Shown here piece by piece: positions 39,201-46,993 of a DNA stretch of 64,000 bases (positions within the stretch are counted from its first letter, which is position 1; the number at the start of each line of letters is the position of its first letter). The DNA comes from Ficedula albicollis. Taxonomy: Eukaryota > Chordata > Aves > Passeriformes > Muscicapidae. The stretch spans positions 6,961,738-7,025,737 of the forward strand of contig NC_021674.1 of the NCBI RefSeq assembly GCF_000247815.1, in the 5' to 3' direction. The notes under the pieces are model-generated. The model was not told the origin of the DNA. It did no database searches and saw only the letters and a program-made list of their open reading frames with translations. The position numbers were made by a program, and so were the translations under genes.

Positions 39201-39216
39201 GAGCCAAAGTTTGTTC
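155..39216 (-). CDS. KIF16B: KIF16B, partial gene: 12 coding exons, neck/FHA to first half of PX
   Basis: Translations of the exons listed separately match the KIF16B (SNX23) order of neck, FHA, coiled coil and PX. Joined from 39216 down to 155 they total 2421 nt, 807 codons, with every splice phase agreeing, counting only one copy of the duplicated PX exon. All junctions are GT/AG. From established knowledge of the family, KIF16B is a kinesin-3 motor that carries early endosomes to microtubule plus ends, anchored through PI3P bound by its PX domain. The motor head is not in the window and must lie past the right edge. The last PX exons lie before the left edge. I see no frameshift or stop in any of the 12 exons, so the gene looks functional here. 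Its introns carry repeats, a decayed coding block and several assembly faults. Confidence 0.95.
1780..1925 (+). mobile_element. CR1 LINE 3' end fragment
   Basis: The stretch has the classical CR1 tail order: ccctggaagtgttcaaa, then a ggtggatgtgg-like block, then cttgaggacatggtttaatgg, then ttggacttgatcatctt with ttttccaacctt and a degenerate attctgt. It is 5'-truncated and mutated, hence old. CR1 is the dominant LINE of birds and reptiles. Confidence 0.8.
2056..2320. repeat. Tandem duplication, unit about 133 bp, two copies
   Basis: The block beginning ggaatatgcatgttacattg at 2056 is repeated from 2189, with about half a dozen substitutions (for example ctgaataattaaggcag versus ctaaataattaatgcag). 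Both copies end in taaaacaaaa. It has no coding or mobile-element signature. Confidence 0.9.
6864..6986 (-). CDS. KIF16B: KIF16B PX exon, duplicate copy (probable assembly artefact)
   Basis: Same 123-nt exon as 7786-7908, with identical translation and splice sites. The flanking 900 bp differs at only a few bases. An Illumina adapter remnant at 7346-7366 lies exactly between the two copies. The simplest reading is that two haplotypes, or two ends of contigs, were joined through an adapter-bearing read. The exon content is genuine; its double presence probably is not. Confidence 0.85.
7346..7366. other. Illumina adapter remnant
   Basis: The 21 bases start agatcggaagagcgtcg and continue tgta. 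This is the standard Illumina universal adapter read in reverse complement, not bird DNA. It sits precisely at the junction of the 900-bp duplicate copies. Confidence 0.97.
7786..7908 (-). CDS. KIF16B: KIF16B exon, start of PX domain (copy 2)
   Basis: 123 nt, 41 codons, read RMVCRSLGANPDDLKDPIKI then SIPRYVLCGQGKDEHYEFEIK. Acceptor gaaag, donor gtaagt. This is the N-terminal part of the PX domain (beta strands 1 and 2). The identical exon occurs again at 6864-6986 inside a 922-bp duplication that contains sequencing adapter, so only one copy should be counted. Which copy represents the real locus cannot be decided from sequence alone. Both are 41 codons in frame, so an automatic gene model could wrongly include both. 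Confidence 0.9.
8195..8441. repeat. Duplicated contig end around a single N
   Basis: Sequence 8195-8317, from agaagactttttactacctc to attaatattatt, is repeated exactly from 8319 to 8441. One n at 8318 separates the copies. A single N between identical ends is the mark of two contigs abutted without merging their overlap. Confidence 0.95.
9376..9492 (-). pseudogene. Exon-like 39-codon segment with one stop
   Basis: After a strong acceptor (tctcttttccccctag) the minus strand reads 117 nt, phase 0, ending at ACAAAG before gtggct. The frame contains PVMWVVITEEQNGQETIFVE, which looks like real protein, but codon 11 is TGA. It lies in gene orientation 2 kb downstream of the larger decayed block. 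It may be another exon of the same lost tail, or chance. No family recognised. Confidence 0.35.
11553..12641 (-). pseudogene. Disrupted coding-like block, downstream part of lost KIF16B tail
   Basis: In gene orientation four frames follow one another with shifts between them. 12641-12294 (115 codons) contains ICWLAVGSCRKPDPEPACLL and AVFHEALIGTVKGIQVGFAG. 12234-12049 (62 codons) contains DCLDDDVYLNHQLLKDDLMQ and QLSCKFQTELAGLVYF. 12004-11903 contains HVLLYTSVKVDYAKQTVYRS. 11822-11553 (about 89 codons) ends LTFSSSEEALWLIMHLTRC. Amino-acid usage is balanced, unlike translated AT-rich intron. The alternation of hydrophobic strands with the closing helix-like piece suggests a PH-like fold, but that is an impression only. 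At least three frameshifts or lost introns separate the parts. I could not assign a family. Confidence 0.5.
12715..13801 (-). pseudogene. Disrupted coding-like block, upstream part of lost KIF16B tail
   Basis: A splice acceptor (ggaatttttaacag) precedes 13801. From there the frame KNQQWQPHCGFPFLSKDGSC stays open for 78 codons to a TGA at 13567-13565. A second frame overlapping its end reads DAGFISSSGRLSCPCTSEKV. From 13545 a third frame runs to 12811 with only two stops (TAA at 13446 and 13239). It includes NFSHCEDKIITSPDCDSSKT, LVSSAVVSKQIKELGSLCDG and ERCAQEIALIKNLPFIRN. A 59-bp duplication then breaks it at 12784-12900. Past it the same frame gives TEKVIQPESPPRSYHNVHKH. The phase matches the end of the exon at 14772. 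The serine-rich, low-structure composition fits a motor tail. Proposed as a decayed alternative KIF16B exon; the homology is not verified. Confidence 0.5.
12784..12900. repeat. 59-bp tandem duplication
   Basis: cagtatgagctttagcacc (12784) recurs as cagtacgagctttagcacc (12843). The two 58-59-bp copies differ at a few bases and both end in attcatgcctgactt. The length is not a multiple of three, so it disrupts the coding-like frame in which it lies. Confidence 0.93.
14772..14822 (-). CDS. KIF16B: KIF16B small exon before PX
   Basis: 51 nt, exactly 17 codons, read DNERHNNSTMQRKLKYE. Acceptor gcttag, donor gtaggt. QRKLKYE is conserved and in the known protein joins directly to the R-M-V-x-R-S-L-G start of the PX region. 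It ends in phase 0, which matters because the decayed block starting at 13801 would also continue in phase 0. Confidence 0.93.
14823..15356 (-). other. KIF16B intron, 534 bp
   Basis: AT-rich intron with no repeat or recognisable element. Confidence 0.85.
15357..15462 (-). CDS. KIF16B: KIF16B exon, linker before PX
   Basis: 106 nt read (R)INAFIEQEVQRRLQNIHHKP then EDNHVSASWSAESFK. INAFIEQEVQRRLQ matches the conserved short helix before the KIF16B PX domain. Acceptor ..ttaaag, donor gtgagc. It ends in phase 0. The three-fold repeat at 15577 lies about 115 bp upstream in the intron. Confidence 0.93.
15463..16473 (-). other. KIF16B intron, 1.0 kb
   Basis: Holds the three-copy repeat at 15577-15850. 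The rest is unremarkable. Confidence 0.85.
15577..15850. repeat. Three-copy tandem repeat, unit 74-100 bp
   Basis: Copies start with tcataatcggcaggcttaa at 15577, 15651 and 15751. The first lacks the last 26 bases (gttcatctaacaggcaaagg...), while the second and third have them. Copies are nearly identical (one is cttaacgttagatgag, the others cttaatgttagacgag). There are no spacers, so this is not a CRISPR-like array. Confidence 0.95.
16474..16632 (-). CDS. KIF16B: KIF16B exon, end of stalk and Pro/Ser linker
   Basis: 159 nt read LDQEIQQLKQKIYEGDGAQK, then a Ser/Thr/Pro-rich stretch with STSPTSPTKPQPPAAP, ending DD plus AG of a split arginine codon. The first part matches the conserved end of the KIF16B stalk. 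The Pro/Ser part is typical of a disordered linker. The donor region reads ATAGGTAGGTAAC on the minus strand, so two GT sites lie 4 nt apart. Only the first, leaving AG at the end, keeps the frame with the next exon. Confidence 0.93.
18041..18452. repeat. Nested tandem duplication (about 172 and 64 bp units)
   Basis: A unit beginning ccccaaacctctg at 18041 runs to ..cttgaagccacaga near 18213. Its last 64 bases, from ttgaatcccatcattatctg, are repeated at 18214-18277. The whole unit then recurs at 18279-18452. Copies differ at single sites (aaaaactat versus aaaaaccgt, ctgccag versus ctgtcag). Two successive duplication events are needed. Confidence 0.93.
18920..19020. repeat. 51-bp tandem duplication
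   Basis: tatctagaagttatttattt at 18920 recurs as tatctagcagttacttattt at 18971. Both copies end in ccacctattggcattcttt. Confidence 0.93.
20982..22337 (-). CDS. KIF16B: KIF16B long exon, coiled-coil stalk
   Basis: A single 1356-nt exon encodes about 452 residues of almost uninterrupted Glu/Lys/Gln/Leu-rich coiled coil. It starts RKQIEEMEEKQKSDKAELVR and ends SLEAEQKALEQDRER. Family hallmarks include LKDLLAEKEKFEEERLREQQ, VMLVAHLEEQLREKQ, NTLYQIEKEIEEKEEQLAQY and REALEQAVAKLERRHSALQR. Acceptor ctgtag, donor gtgagt. An open frame continues 14 nt into the intron upstream of the acceptor; this is chance. In KIF16B this stalk mediates dimerisation and autoinhibition (known from the family). Three or more short antisense open frames over the exon are shadows of its biased codons. 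Confidence 0.97.
22338..23744 (-). other. KIF16B intron, 1.4 kb
   Basis: Carries the 90-bp duplication at 22902-23078. Nothing else recognisable. Confidence 0.85.
22902..23078. repeat. 90-bp tandem duplication
   Basis: actgcttattttgccagaag at 22902 recurs at 22992. Copies match except for two or three substitutions (attaaag/atgaaag, atctgaa/atccgaa) and end in aacataacaaaaaa. Confidence 0.93.
23745..23798 (-). CDS. KIF16B: KIF16B exon, start of the coiled-coil stalk
   Basis: A 54-nt exon reads (G)LEFERQQREELEKLESK plus AG of a split arginine codon. Acceptor aatcag, donor gtaaca. Charged heptads start here and run on into the long stalk exon. The phase joins exactly to 31874 upstream and 22337 downstream. 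Confidence 0.95.
26942..27167. repeat. 114-bp tandem duplication
   Basis: actacagagatgttacaaca at 26942 recurs at 27056. Both copies run through aacaaacgaaaccccccat to agttcatgcctcaa, with a few indels and substitutions. Confidence 0.93.
27200..27710 (+). mobile_element. Candidate solo LTR
   Basis: A TATA box (tataaata, 27206), a GC-richer middle, a (ct)n tract at about 27561-27583 and a polyadenylation signal (aataaa, 27596) are followed by a GT-rich tail. This is the usual order of an avian retroviral LTR. No internal retroviral coding region flanks it. Edges and target-site duplication could not be defined. Confidence 0.35.
29158..29705 (+). mobile_element. CR1 LINE, 3' end about 550 bp
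   Basis: The segment follows CR1 from its late ORF2/3' region: accccacctggagtgctgtg, cagttctgaggtcccagcac, gagggccacaaagatgctca, ctcagcctggggaagagaag, aacattcaaggtcaggctgg, ggcctctgagtaacctggtc and a ggttggaactt tail. It is plus strand, so antisense to KIF16B, and 5'-truncated. A 140-codon open frame inside it (29205-29627) is not the CR1 protein frame. Confidence 0.93.
29768..30056 (+). mobile_element. Candidate short solo LTR
   Basis: Starts tgtagctaacagctagcctg and ends ctatgaca, thus TG...CA. A TATA-like tataaac lies at 29981 and an aataaa signal at 30001. Spacing suits a small LTR of about 290 bp. No target-site duplication was found. Confidence 0.35.
31874..31962 (-). CDS. KIF16B: KIF16B exon, linker after FHA
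   Basis: 89 nt read SGLLSSFSLSMTDLSKSCEN then LSAVMLYNP plus GG of a split glycine codon. Acceptor ..gttag, donor gtgagt. The serine-rich stretch links FHA to stalk and is a likely disordered, phosphorylatable segment (inference). It is separated from the preceding exon by an intron of only 181 bp, the shortest in the window. Confidence 0.95.
31963..32143 (-). other. KIF16B intron, 181 bp
   Basis: Very short intron with gtgaga donor and ttgttag acceptor. Confidence 0.9.
32144..32226 (-). CDS. KIF16B: KIF16B exon, end of FHA domain
   Basis: 83 nt read (G)AVILLGRTNMFRFNHPKEAA then KLREKRK. LLGRTNMFRFNHP is the conserved last strand of the kinesin-3 FHA domain, followed by a basic linker. The acceptor follows a T-run (ttttttttaatcag). 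A 54-bp tandem duplication begins only about 15 bp upstream of the acceptor (see repeat at 32241). Ends in phase 0. Confidence 0.95.
32241..32348. repeat. 54-bp tandem duplication beside an exon
   Basis: cacacaccactgacagacaa at 32241 recurs with cacacaccactgacggacaa at 32295. Both copies end in taccatgtaatttttc. The repeat starts about 15 bp from the 5' edge of the exon at 32226, so it lies across the branch-point zone on the minus strand. Confidence 0.93.
35340..35999. other. GC/CpG-rich segment at gap edge
   Basis: In contrast to the AT-rich introns this stretch has roughly twenty CpG dinucleotides, G-runs (ttcggggggg, ggcggggggaagg) and ends gccccgcgcc. It may be an intragenic CpG island with an internal promoter, or a GC-rich repeat. 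No TATA box, splice donor or known first exon is evident, and its right half is hidden in the gap. Confidence 0.5.
35976..35991 (-). promoter_or_regulatory. CTCF-like binding motif
   Basis: Minus strand reads CCAGCAGGGGGCGCTG, a near-perfect match to the established vertebrate CTCF core (CCASYAGRKGGCRSY). It sits in the CpG-rich segment, 9 bp from the gap. CTCF is an architectural insulator protein; occupancy here is inferred from sequence only. Confidence 0.6.
36000..36550. other. Assembly gap, 551 N
   Basis: Unresolved bases within the KIF16B intron between 32226 and 37025. The GC-rich left flank suggests low coverage of GC-rich DNA. Open frames that span the Ns are meaningless. Confidence 1.
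37025..37162 (-). CDS. KIF16B: KIF16B exon, FHA core
   Basis: This 138-nt exon encodes LHGLDLESEHCIFENLSGTV, then a segment ending NGVQITEPTHLNQ. It contains the FHA signature L-x-S/E-x-x-H-C-x-F (ESEHCIF) and the closing N-G-V loop. It is phase 1 at both ends (the first 2 nt finish the codon begun at 38491; its last G starts a glycine codon). The donor is gtatta. The intron on its 3' side holds the N gap. Confidence 0.95.
37318..37470. repeat. 83-bp-period tandem duplication
   Basis: cctgcatgccttaaatattt at 37318 recurs at 37401. Copies of about 70 bp are separated by a T-run and differ at tgctcgg/tgctggg. Confidence 0.93.
37685..37812. repeat. 64-bp tandem duplication
   Basis: ataaagatggctaaagtaaa at 37685 recurs at 37749. 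Two substitutions (ctttgac/ctctgac, agagct/agaact). Both copies end ttatcagtcagttat. Confidence 0.93.
38491..38542 (-). CDS. KIF16B: KIF16B exon, FHA domain
   Basis: A short 52-nt exon reads EGQTYVGREDAITEQDI plus the first base of a valine codon finished in the next exon. It has an ..attag acceptor and a gtatgg donor. The TYVGR motif is the FHA strand-loop carrying the conserved G-R pair. In FHA domains that arginine contacts the phosphopeptide. The acceptor tract is weak but the frame is fixed by both neighbours. Confidence 0.95.
38543..39096 (-). other. KIF16B intron, 554 bp
   Basis: AT-rich, with a repeated agagcttttct word near 38938 and 38970. No other feature. Confidence 0.85.
39097..39216 (-). 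CDS. KIF16B: KIF16B exon, entry to the FHA domain
   Basis: This 120-nt exon (40 codons, phase 0 at both ends) reads EQTLALRKEGIGVVLDSELP followed by HLIGIDDDLLSTGIILYHLK. The acceptor is ..tatag and the donor gtaagt. The run PHLIGIDDDLLSTG is the conserved start of the kinesin-3 FHA fold, just after the motor and neck. It is the most upstream exon I can find. No exon for the preceding neck or motor region was seen in the 24 kb to its right. Confidence 0.95.
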
Positions 39217-42200
39217 CTATAAAGGACAAAAGTCTATTTATTAGGATATGTAAGAATACCCCTCTTCCTTCTGTTTCTAAACCACATTTAATGTAACTTC
39301 CTCTCTGTCATATCACACAAAAGAAAACGCAATTTTTTTAGAATTTTTTTATTTTACATTTAAAATGTGACTTGTTTACTTTTTTAAGCATTCCAGGCTT
39401 GCTGTTGAGGAAATCTGTGAAGGTGTTATTTGAAGGAAACCAGACAAACAGCTGAATTATACCAGAGAAAGAACATCAATCAAGAGTGTAACAAAGCAAC
39501 ATTGTCTAAAAGCAAGCTATGTGCCACCTTTCACAAAGGTAAGGAGAATTTCAAACTCCTTAGCATTCAGCACAGTTAAAGAACAGAAAACTGAAAACTT
39601 TTCAACAGTCCTTTAAATAAGTTGAACCTTGCAAAATAAAAGCCCCAGACTCCTGATAATTCAGTAATCCTAAACAGTTGAAATACCATGCAATGTAAGA
39701 GAAGCACTGCCAGTAGTAAATAAAAGTAAGAGATATTCACAGCACAGAATTCAAATACTTCAAAATTCCTTTGGGCCACTTTGTACAGCCATCCATAGGC
39801 TGAAGCATCATTCAGCAGGACTTCAAACGGGAGATTTCAGCCTTGGATAAAGTAATGTATGGTGTAGTACACAACAGTCTAGGCAATAAATAAAAAATAA
39901 TTATAGCTTTGAAATAAGTTTTAGTATTTTAAAAGTTCAATTTTCAAGTTGAAACAGAATCCTGTTTTCTTCTAGGCCTGGAAGATAACAACAACAGAGA
40001 TTGTAAATGTGAACACATACACACACACATACAATCTTTCAAAACAAATGAGTTTTTCTATGTAAAAGAGCTAAGCCCTGGCAGTCCATGAAGCAGAGGC
40101 AATATCAGCAAGTATTCCTGTGTATTACAAGGAGCACGCTTTTCTCCTGGTGCTAATAAAAATGGAAAATAAGTTTTCTGACAGCTGTGTGACTGCTCCT
40201 TTTCCAAGTCATTAAATGCCTTTTCCAGACCCAAAAAGACACCGCACTGTTTGTAAGGAAATACAATACACACATTTTCCCAAGTACAGCAACTTGCATA
40301 TCAGCGACTGAGAGACAGGACTCCACGAGGTGCTGATGCTGAAGTCAATTTATTGATTACATAGCTCAGGATAAAGTGTTACAGCTTTGGGTAAAATTCT
40401 TTACTGCCTAGGCAATAACCATGTTTCATAACAACATCCATGCACCTGCAGTCTTGCATGATTTCTTTTAGACAAGGCACATCCTCCCTTTTGCCTTCAT
40501 CCTTCAGATTTCTCATTGATGCTCCCAAGGTTTCTGGCCTACCAGGCACAGAATGTCCACATCCATCAACTCTGCAGAACTTTCTGCTCTACTGCCCAAC
40601 TGTCCCCCTATACTTGCAAGTCTAAAGAAGAAAGCAGATGTAAAATCTCATTTCTCTACGGAAAAAAAAAAATGTTGTCAATATTGATACTGTCTAAAAA
40701 TTCCAAGTATGGATACATCTGGGCAAGATGAGATGATGACACAACATATAAGAAACGAAACAAAACTGGGAAACGTTACTCTGGTCATGGATGAATTAAA
40801 AAGTTCTCCAGCATTCAGAAAGAAAAAAATAAGCTGTGATGATGTGCAGCTCAGACATTCACAATGCAGCCAGATATTCATTTATATTACAAGAGTCACA
40901 TCATAAACCTAAAATATACAGCTTAATTAATTGTTCAAGTGAAAAAGCAATTTCAGTCAAAAATACCTATGACATATTAGATATTTACTGAGCAGCATCT
41001 ACTGTTATACATAATTTATAATGTTCCCATATGGCAAGAATGAAGACAAGACCCTGAAGACCAGCAACTGGTTACTGCTAGCACCTTCGGCCAAACGGAA
41101 TTGATAAAATATTAAAAGCTGAATATTTTTCAAAAACTTTTTTGAGGAAATTTTGCACAACAAAGCATTTGCCAATGTCCCTGACAGAGGAAAAAAAAAT
41201 AAACATCCCAGGAGACTAAAAAATTACCACTGGTTGAGAAAAACAACTCACAAATAATTAAGAATAAAGTAACAGTATGATTCGTTATTTTCCAGTCTTT
41301 CAATATTCAACACATTCTTACTATAAAAAGAAATAAATCATGTATAATTGTGATTTTAAACAGATGGATTGCTTTTGTATTCAGATCCAAAATGAAAGAA
41401 CATAAATTAATTGAGTTTTTAGAGTTGTATTTTGTAAACTACTACCATTCACGCACGGAATGCATCATGTTAATGGAAATTTTAGAAGAAATGCAGCAGA
41501 CAGTAGCTGTGATTAACTATATTTTTTAGTTTAATACAGGTTGTAAAAAAGCTTTTATCTGCAGATACAATTTACTAAAACAACCTGAATTTTAATCAGA
41601 TACGTGGACTAACTCCTGAACATTAAATGCTTGGCTTAAAATTTAATTCCACATTCAAAAGCTTCTTCAAGGATGCCTCCAAAAGCTAAACTGTGCACTT
41701 TTGCCCCAAAATGAAACCACAGAAAAATCACCAACAATAAATCTTTATTGCTTTGTTCTCTAACAGTAAGAGAAAGAAAAGAAAAAGGCCCAAAAGAAGT
41801 AGCCGAACTGTCCCTCTTTCATCCTCAACAGCATAGGAAGAATGTTTCTGAAGAGCGACAGACCTCTTTTGAAATAAATTGAAGGTCTGTAAGTTATTAC
41901 AAGAGAAATTATGGGGTTTAATCTGCTCTTTGATTCACTTCCATTTGTGCCACATAATTTTAAGTAGGGATTCCATAACTCAAATTACAAGAGTATGAAA
42001 GGTCACCGTCCCCATTAAAAATTACTAATTCAGAAAATTTTATTAAAATCTCGAGATGCAGCTGAATAAAGCTGAATGTACCCATGTACCCACATGCTTC
42101 TTAGCTTGAATTATCCTTGAACAGAAAAGTGTGTACATACTCCCTCAGAATTTAAGATGTGTTCACAAGCTATGGAAAATCAAGCAAGTCAAGTATTATC

Positions 42201-43065
42201 CATAAAGGAGCACTTCGGTTGGTACAAGTGGCTACTGTGCTAGGAGCAGAAAAAGGTTTTCTTCTTTGGGAGCTGCTAGATAAAACAGACTCACTTGAAG
42301 AGTGGAAACTCAGAAAGTAATTCTGAGACAGAATACAAAAAACCATGTCTTTAAGTCAAAATTAAAGGGATTATATTGTATATTTAAATTCTTGTCTCTT
42401 TGAATTCAGCTCTGACTCAGCTATCAGAAATATCCTGATACAGAAAACTTATTTACGTGTATATAGAGAGATACGAAAGCTTTTGTGAAAACTAATTTCT
42501 TCTGTACTGATGTATTAAGTTTACTGTATTAACTGATACCATGGCACCTCAAAATGGAGATATGATCTGGTAGCTAAAGAACAAATCTATCAAGTCAACT
42601 TGAGCTGGAAAGTTCATCATCATCACATACAACTATCCATTATAAAGACCACCACTGTGACACACAGGATGTCTTTAAAGGGATCTCTTTAAATGCACAC
42701 ACAAAAATAGAAGCACATAGCTTTACTTTTGGCCAACAAGATATTGAATTAAATTTTTTTAAAAAGTAGGTCCAAAAGGCATTTCTAACATTCTTTTACC
42801 AATCTAATGTAGAGGAAAACATTATGCTGCTATTGTCCCAGCACTAATTAAAGAGTACATGTAATTAGTGCACTGCAGTGAACAAAACCTCTCAGGGGAG
42901 TTCAATTTTTGTCACACTTTCCAATGCAAAAGTGCAATTCCTTTATTTAAATATTGAACAGATAGCTGCTGGCACAGAGTCCAAAGAATACACTGTACAT
43001 ACACTTTCAGTAAAACATGACAATTTACTTGGCCAGCATGATGTTCAGATTTCTACATTTAAATT

Positions 43066-43593
43066 ATGAAAAAACCCCGCATGATATCAAATTTTTTAAA
43101 TTATGTGCAAAAATGTGCAATGGCAGAAGTCTTGGCATTAATATTTAACCAGGCTATGTATGACAAAATTCTTATGCTAACAGGAACTTTGGGTGCATTT
43201 GATTTTATTGAAAATATGCTATTATATCCTGAGTTCACAAAAGTGTCTGATTATACTCAATGGCCCGGCACTAACATTAAGTCCTCTATAAAATGCATAG
43301 ATGTAAGCAGCACACAAGTGAAGTTCTTAATTCTTAACTGGCTTTCCTCCTGGCATGTATTCAAAACACTTTTAATTTCTCCTAAATCACTGGAAACAAA
43401 TGTTTCATTCCTAGAGAAAACGATTTTCCACAGTGTTCAGAATTCAACTGTTCCTGAAAAAGTTGATTTCCAAACCCAGCAGATATATGGCATTAAAGAG
43501 ACTATGCAAACAGAGAGAGGAAATAGGGTGAAGCAGCCTCAGCTGGTCATGCCACAATCACCATGGGTAAAAATCCAAAACTTCTCTCACTGA
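43066..43593 (+). other. Long unassigned open frame, 175 codons, doubtful
   Basis: A plus-strand frame starts with an ATG (MKKPRMISNFLNYVQKCAMA...) and overlaps the end of another 63-codon frame (42878-43069) in a different phase. Composition is mixed and not low-complexity, but there is no recognisable domain, promoter or splice context. It may be an eroded repeat or simple chance in an intron. Confidence 0.15.
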
Positions 43594-46500
43594 AGTCAGA
43601 AATGTATATAATCACCATCACAGGACTACAGAAGATTAGGTGACTTAAAATCACAGTTCCACTGCAGAGGTTCTGGACAAACACAGGAAGATGAGGGCTG
43701 TACTGCTTGATTACAACAAAGAATACCTGGCAATACAGGCAAACCCACTTCAAACCCAGTTCATACACGTGTGCCCTCAGAGGGCTACACTATTTGAGTT
43801 TCCAGTGTTAACTCTTCCAGAAAAAGACAAAATGAGACAGAAGTGTGGGCAGGACTGTGATGGATGTGCAAAAAAACCAAGGGGGGAAATTCCCAAACAA
43901 GCAGTGCTCACTTGATGTTTCTTATATGAGGAAGTAGAAAACAAAATTGATCGTCAGCAGTTCAAAACCAAAAAACAACCTCCTGTTGTTAAATACAAGC
44001 ACACTGCAGACACCAATAACTGACATGGCTGCAAGGAATTTCCTGGAAAAAAGGTGAGAAAAGGAGAAGAGGTACTTGTGGACAAAGGCACAGGGTATAT
44101 CCATCACCTGGGGTTCCCTAACTTCAAGAATCACTGACACAGAAAGCGCAGGGTGTCTTCTGGAGAAGGATTGCTATCTGCTTGCCCTGTTTTATACTCC
44201 AAAATTGAGTACAGCTGAATAAACCATAACTCACCTACACAGAGCTTATTCCCATCCTTTGAGTGGCATAGTCCAAATGCAGGCTTTGAATGGATTAAAA
44301 ATACCAGGATGTGAGAGGAATATACTGCAGACAGACCTCTGTTTATGTTTACATAAATTATGTGAATAATTCTAGATATAATTCTTCTCAAAAAGATACA
44401 TAAACAGATTGAATACTCCTCTGAATTTTCAACTGCATTGCATGCTAATTATTGTATTTATAAAGATGACAGTTAACTACTGAAGTTGCATTCACAGTAT
44501 TAAGAGGCAAATTTAGCAAAAAATTAGTAAAGCTGCCAGTAATCCCCACAAAACACAAGAAAGCTGTAATTAAAGAAAACTTGAGGAATTTCTACATCTA
44601 CTTGAAACGCCAGCAACATTTTTCCTACCTGAGGAGAATCAACTGAAAAGTGACCTCCTGTGTCACAAGAACTGTGGCCAAACACCGTAACAAGTAATTT
44701 TATAGATTACACTCAGGCTCTTATCCATTATATAATGTAAAATTATTTCAAACATTTGGTCTGAACTTGATAATAGCCAGCTTATACTCATGAACTTTGC
44801 GTCACTATTGACATTCAGCTGAAATAATAATTTTCCTTCTCCAGCCTTTATTCATTGATACTGCCAGCAGTGGTATCTATTCTCCTAACTGTGGTTATAC
44901 TATGCCAAACTCCAAGCATTTTCCCCTAGGAGATGATGAGGCTCACCATATCCCAGCGTTTAGCACATCCTTTCTCAAGTTCTTTGCCAACTTCCATGTC
45001 ACGTTCTCAGGGTGTATACAATTTTCCCAGCACCATATACACCTCTCTTTTCCACTCACTGCACACAATATCTATCTGATCCTTCCAGGTTCATGTGTCT
45101 TTCATGCAGACACTATCTTGTGACAGTAAAGTCTCATGCCATCCTCCTCCTCTTCCACAGTGTATTAACTCCTTCGCATTGCAAATTATTTACTATCAAC
45201 GAATCTTCTGTTATCCTTAGTCTCACCCAATCCTCCCTCAGATGCTCTGCTAGAAAAATTAGCTTTAACACAGCAAACTTCACCAGTTAACACATTTAAA
45301 GAAACCATTAAACATGACTGAGCCCCAAAATGTGCTCCAGGACCACCTCCCCCAAGCACCTACAACAACAAACTTCCCTCCCCTCCCAGTACCACTGCTT
45401 TCATCACATCCTCTGTATAAGTATTTTTATTATATTTACATCCTAACTTCCACACTACATAAATAAGGAAATAGTTTCCTATATATCCCAGGGTCAAATG
45501 TTCCATCAACATCCACCAAGCTGAGAACCACTCCCACGCTGTTTCTAGCAGGGATCACTGTTACATAGAACTAGATCCAGCACACACTGAGCAGACAAAC
45601 CAGGATCAGCCAGCCCAAGGAAAAAAAATCACAGACTACAGAGAACATGATATTCATTAAACAGGAAATTAATATTTAAAAACCAAGATTGACAGGGAGT
45701 TATGACTATGATTTTGTAAGACATGGCGGATAAAAAGACACCATCTCAAAGTCTTTTCAAGAAAATCAAATTAAATTTTCCTCACTAGTCCAGCAAATAT
45801 AAGCTATTCAGAAGGCAGTATCAGTCAAGTTTTTGACCCATTCCACAATTCACTTCAGCATAACAAACGTAAGGCAGAGGCACAGTCCTTTAACATTTGC
45901 ATTTAGCTTTAAATGCTTAGTTCCTCAGGGGTAATATTTTAGCCAACTATTTTTCATTAGTTTTATTTTGAGAACAGAGTTTATAACTACTTTTCTGGAA
46001 ACTGATGAAGGTATAATCACCTTACCTTCTTTCCCAGACATTATGTGCAAGGTTGTAGTAGGTCAGTTAAAGAAAATACAAGCTGTCACTTAGGTGACGC
46101 TTTTAATGCAAATTAAAGGCCTATTAAAAGGTCAGAAATCATAAAAAATATATTCCATTTGATCTCAAGGCAAACATTTGAGGATGTTACGAAAAGACAG
46201 GATAAAGTGCCCTTTAAAAACTCTCAGTTTGATTTTGTGTACCCAAAGCATAAAATAATTGGTGCATTAAGCTGGCACAAATAGCATTAGCAAGTGGTTG
46301 TCCATCATCAACTGACCAGGATTTTTGATTCTATTCTTTGGTAAAGCAGGTAAACTCAGCTGGGGAAACTGAACTTTTCTTATGAAAACGTCTTCCCTTG
46401 ATTCTAATTCCAGTGAAACAGATCTCATCTAAAAATACATTCCAATTCTATCATTAATGCTATACAAGATAAGCATATAAAATATAGACATAAAAACTGT

Positions 46501-46879
46501 ATAATTATACATAGTATACTGTCAATTGGCTTGAATCCCCTAAATTGAATAATTTCTAGTAAAATGATTGAAAGCCAGAAGATACAGAAGAAATGCCCAT
46601 GTCCTTATATCACATATAATGAAATTACAGTTCATTTTACAATTTTAATAATGAAGTAAAATGAACAATCATTCTAACTTGCAACAGCCCAGTACAGTAA
46701 TTAAACTGCTTTAAAGGACAACATAAGAGGACACCAAATGCTTCAGGTGTAATTGCAGTACAATGACCTCAATATCAATGATAGACAATAATGAATCATA
46801 CGTACAGATGCCAAACAAGATCACAGCATCCTTTAAAAAGGTAGGTTGAAATAGAGGATAAACACAAAATAAGGGGAAA

Positions 46880-46993
46880 GGACAAGATGACAAGAGTATA
46901 AATCCAGAAATACAGTCAGAGGAAATAGGTACTATATGGACAAGATGACAAGAGTATAAATCCAGAAATATAGTCATAGGAAATAGGTACTAT
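46880..46993. repeat. 58-bp tandem duplication
   Basis: ggacaagatgacaagagtat at 46880 recurs at 46938. Both copies end aaataggtactatat. Confidence 0.93.
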
